A DNA stretch of 6,944 bases from the NCBI GenBank assembly GCA_012032975.1, contig JAAUPU010000146.1:1-6944 (forward strand), in the 5' to 3' direction. Each line of letters starts with the position of its first letter. Positions within the stretch are counted from its first letter, which is position 1. The DNA is from Caldilineaceae bacterium. Its GTDB lineage: Bacteria > Chloroflexota > Anaerolineae > Caldilineales > Caldilineaceae. The position numbers were made by a program, and so were the translations under genes. Positions 5,621-6,944 of the stretch are shown here, piece by piece. A model generated the notes under the pieces. The model worked only from the letters and a program-made list of their open reading frames with translations. It searched no databases and was not told where the DNA came from.

Positions 5621-6279
5621 GTTTGCTCTTCTCCTGGTTGCTGTGATGTGGGTCTGCTTGTCGTTCGAAGGCTCTTTCAAGAATTGACTGCCCCGCATTC
5701 CTCCCGGCCAAGGCTATCCGCCTATCGGTTGAAGTTTCCCGACCGACGGGGGCTGTTCCGTTTCTACTGCGCAATCAAACGCATCACCCCCTTTCGTGGC
5801 AGATCTGAACAGACCAGCAGGTAGACGGCGGCCAACCTGAATACGTGTGGCGCTCTTGCGGATGGCTTCAGTGCGCAACATACGCGGACCATGTCGTACA
5901 TTCAGCACCGTGCGGATAGGCGCATCGGCGATGGTGGCAATGTCACGACGGAAGTCTTTGTCTGCCGCGTGCTGATTCGAGAAGACATTTTTCTAATTTG
6001 GGAAGCTGTGGCTACGTCATCATACTGTAAGAAAAATGCTTGCGCAAGCGCCTTTCAAAACTCAAAAACCTCGGTCAGTCTGGACCCATGCCAAAGTCGG
6101 CGCATGTCACTTCTCAGGGCATAGAAGAATTTCGCCAAGTGTGGGATACTATCGCCCAGAAACGCGCCAGAGATTGACCCGTTCACCCATTGACAATTCC
6201 AGAGAACGCGACTGCCGCCATTGAGTCACCCGCGGCCGGTTCGCGCATCCCCTTCTGCCCACCCCGCGACAGGAAGTGA
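5621..6279. other. Divergent intergenic region without a convincing gene
   Basis: About 660 bases between the lactonase gene and the BTAD regulator. Several open frames of 60-90 codons exist on both strands, but none has a ribosome site, a recognisable motif or convincing composition. A minus-strand frame from about 5995 to 5714 (including DKDFRRDIATIADAPIRTVL) is the most protein-like, yet its first usual start codon is a GTG at 5908. Local features are a 12-bp palindrome GCTTGCGCAAGC (6038-6049) and a 9-bp inverted repeat, CATTTTTCT (5986-5994) and AGAAAAATG (6030-6038). A TTGACA at 6190-6195 has no matching -10. The region probably carries the two divergent promoters and possibly decayed sequence. 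Confidence 0.5.
6019..6047 (-). promoter_or_regulatory. Candidate minus-strand promoter
   Basis: Read on the minus strand, TTGCGC (6047-6042) is followed after 17 bases by TATGAT (6024-6019). The -10 matches the sigma-70-type consensus at five of six positions, while the -35 matches only its TTG. It points toward the lactonase gene but would give a leader of about 390 nt. It overlaps the GCTTGCGCAAGC palindrome, a possible regulator site. Weak evidence. Confidence 0.25.
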
Positions 6280-6944
6280 ATGATGACGGCGAATCAAGCA
6301 TCCGCGCAACCGACCCTTCGCATCCAGTTGATCGGCGGATTTCGCCTTCTTCTCGATGCAACGCCCATCCGCATCCGATCGACGCGGCTGCAATCTCTGC
6401 TGACCTGCCTCACCCTCCAGCGCCACGCGCCCATCTCGCGCCAGCAACTTGCCTTCCTCTTCTGGCCCGAATCGACCGAATCCCAGGCGCGCACCAATCT
6501 GCGCCAACTTCTGCACCATCTGCATCAGACCGTGCCCGATAGCGAACACTTCTTGCTCGACGATGGCCAAAGCCTGGCCTGGCGCGCGGATGCAACCGTC
6601 GCCAGCGATGTAGCCGACTTTGAAGCCGCGTTGGCGCGCGTCGCAAACAGTGGAAACAGGCGGATGAATTCGCAGTCCCGCCAGGCGCTGACACAAGCCG
6701 TCGATCTCTATCAAGGCGATCTCGCGCCGGACTGCTACGACGACTGGATCGAAGCTGAACGAGAATCGCTGCGTCGGCAATATGTGCAGGCGCTGGGCAG
6801 ACTCATCCATTTATTGGAGAACGAGCGGAGCTATGCGAAGGCCATCGACTACGCCCGCAAGCTGACCCAGGCCGACCCGTTGGATGAGGATGGCTGGCGT
6901 ACGCTGATGCGTCTGTACGCGCTGGACGGCAGGCGGAGCGACGC
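6280..6944 (+). CDS. BTAD/SARP-family transcriptional regulator, N-terminal part
   Basis: The frame is open from ATG 6280 to the window edge, giving ~221 residues of a longer protein. AGGAAG (6271-6276) precedes two consecutive ATGs; the second, at 6283, has the better spacing. Residues ~13-103 form an OmpR-like winged-helix DNA-binding domain (LRIQLIGGFRLLLDATPI, then ISRQQLAFLFWPESTESQARTNLRQLLHHL). Residues ~109-222 form the bacterial transcriptional activation domain, a TPR-like helical region with VDLYQGDLAPDCYDDWIEAE, ESLRRQYVQALGRLIHLLEN and YARKLTQADPLDEDGWRTLM. Family members activate nearby or pathway genes and in many lineages continue into an NTPase and TPR repeats; that part would lie beyond the window. 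It is transcribed divergently from the lactonase gene, so control of that gene is possible but not shown. Confidence 0.92.
   Translation, partial: MMTANQASAQPTLRIQLIGGFRLLLDATPIRIRSTRLQSLLTCLTLQRHAPISRQQLAFLFWPESTESQARTNLRQLLHHLHQTVPDSEHFLLDDGQSLAWRADATVASDVADFEAALARVANSGNRRMNSQSRQALTQAVDLYQGDLAPDCYDDWIEAERESLRRQYVQALGRLIHLLENERSYAKAIDYARKLTQADPLDEDGWRTLMRLYALDGRRSD

Noticed and set aside
6190..6218. TTGACA-based promoter for the BTAD regulator
   Set aside because: The -35 is perfect, but the bases 17 nt downstream (TGCCGC) do not resemble a -10 box.
1..6944. CRISPR array, tRNA or rRNA genes
   Set aside because: No regularly spaced direct repeats of suitable length and no tRNA- or rRNA-like sequence were found by reading.

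Overview
The window looks like a chromosomal stretch from a high-GC, free-living bacterium, most likely a member of the Chloroflexota (Anaerolineae/Caldilineae-like). That placement is inferred from the combination of a BTAD/SARP-type regulator, a Tat-exported SMP-30-like lactonase, many small toxin-antitoxin genes and high-GC housekeeping genes. No rRNA or other marker gene in the window confirms it.

Layout. Positions 1-209 hold the 3' end of proA (proline biosynthesis). A hairpin built from 8-nt units (220-280) separates it from an intact comM/yifB AAA+ ATPase gene (312-1841). From about 1842 to 4360 the sequence turns into an accessory patch. It contains an intact RelE/HigB-type toxin plus XRE antitoxin pair (1915-2666), a decayed DUF4160-DUF2442 pair (2667-2990), a broken copy of the comM 3' end that keeps its stop codon (3019-3167), an intact mntA-hepT (nucleotidyltransferase/HEPN) toxin-antitoxin operon (3209-3906), a short orphan open frame (3907-4077), and broken pieces of the middle of comM (4077-4356). 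A strong hairpin (4392-4425) closes the patch. It lies between the convergent comM debris and a minus-strand Tat-exported SMP-30/gluconolactonase-like gene (4460-5620). A roughly 660-bp region with no convincing gene follows. The window then ends inside a plus-strand BTAD-type transcriptional regulator (6280 to the edge).

How the parts relate. proA, comM, the lactonase gene and the BTAD regulator look like ordinary chromosomal genes. The most notable structure is the patch between them. Two complete toxin-antitoxin operons each begin just downstream of a comM 3' end, 73 nt after the intact stop and 41 nt after the remnant stop. A third TA-like pair is decaying beside them. The comM pieces are in an order that one disrupted gene cannot explain, because the C-terminal piece precedes the middle piece. 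They differ from the intact gene mainly at silent positions where conserved, so they probably derive from a diverged comM homologue rather than a recent copy. The region reads as a recombination or insertion hot spot at comM. No gene family here is new; the arrangement is what deserves attention.
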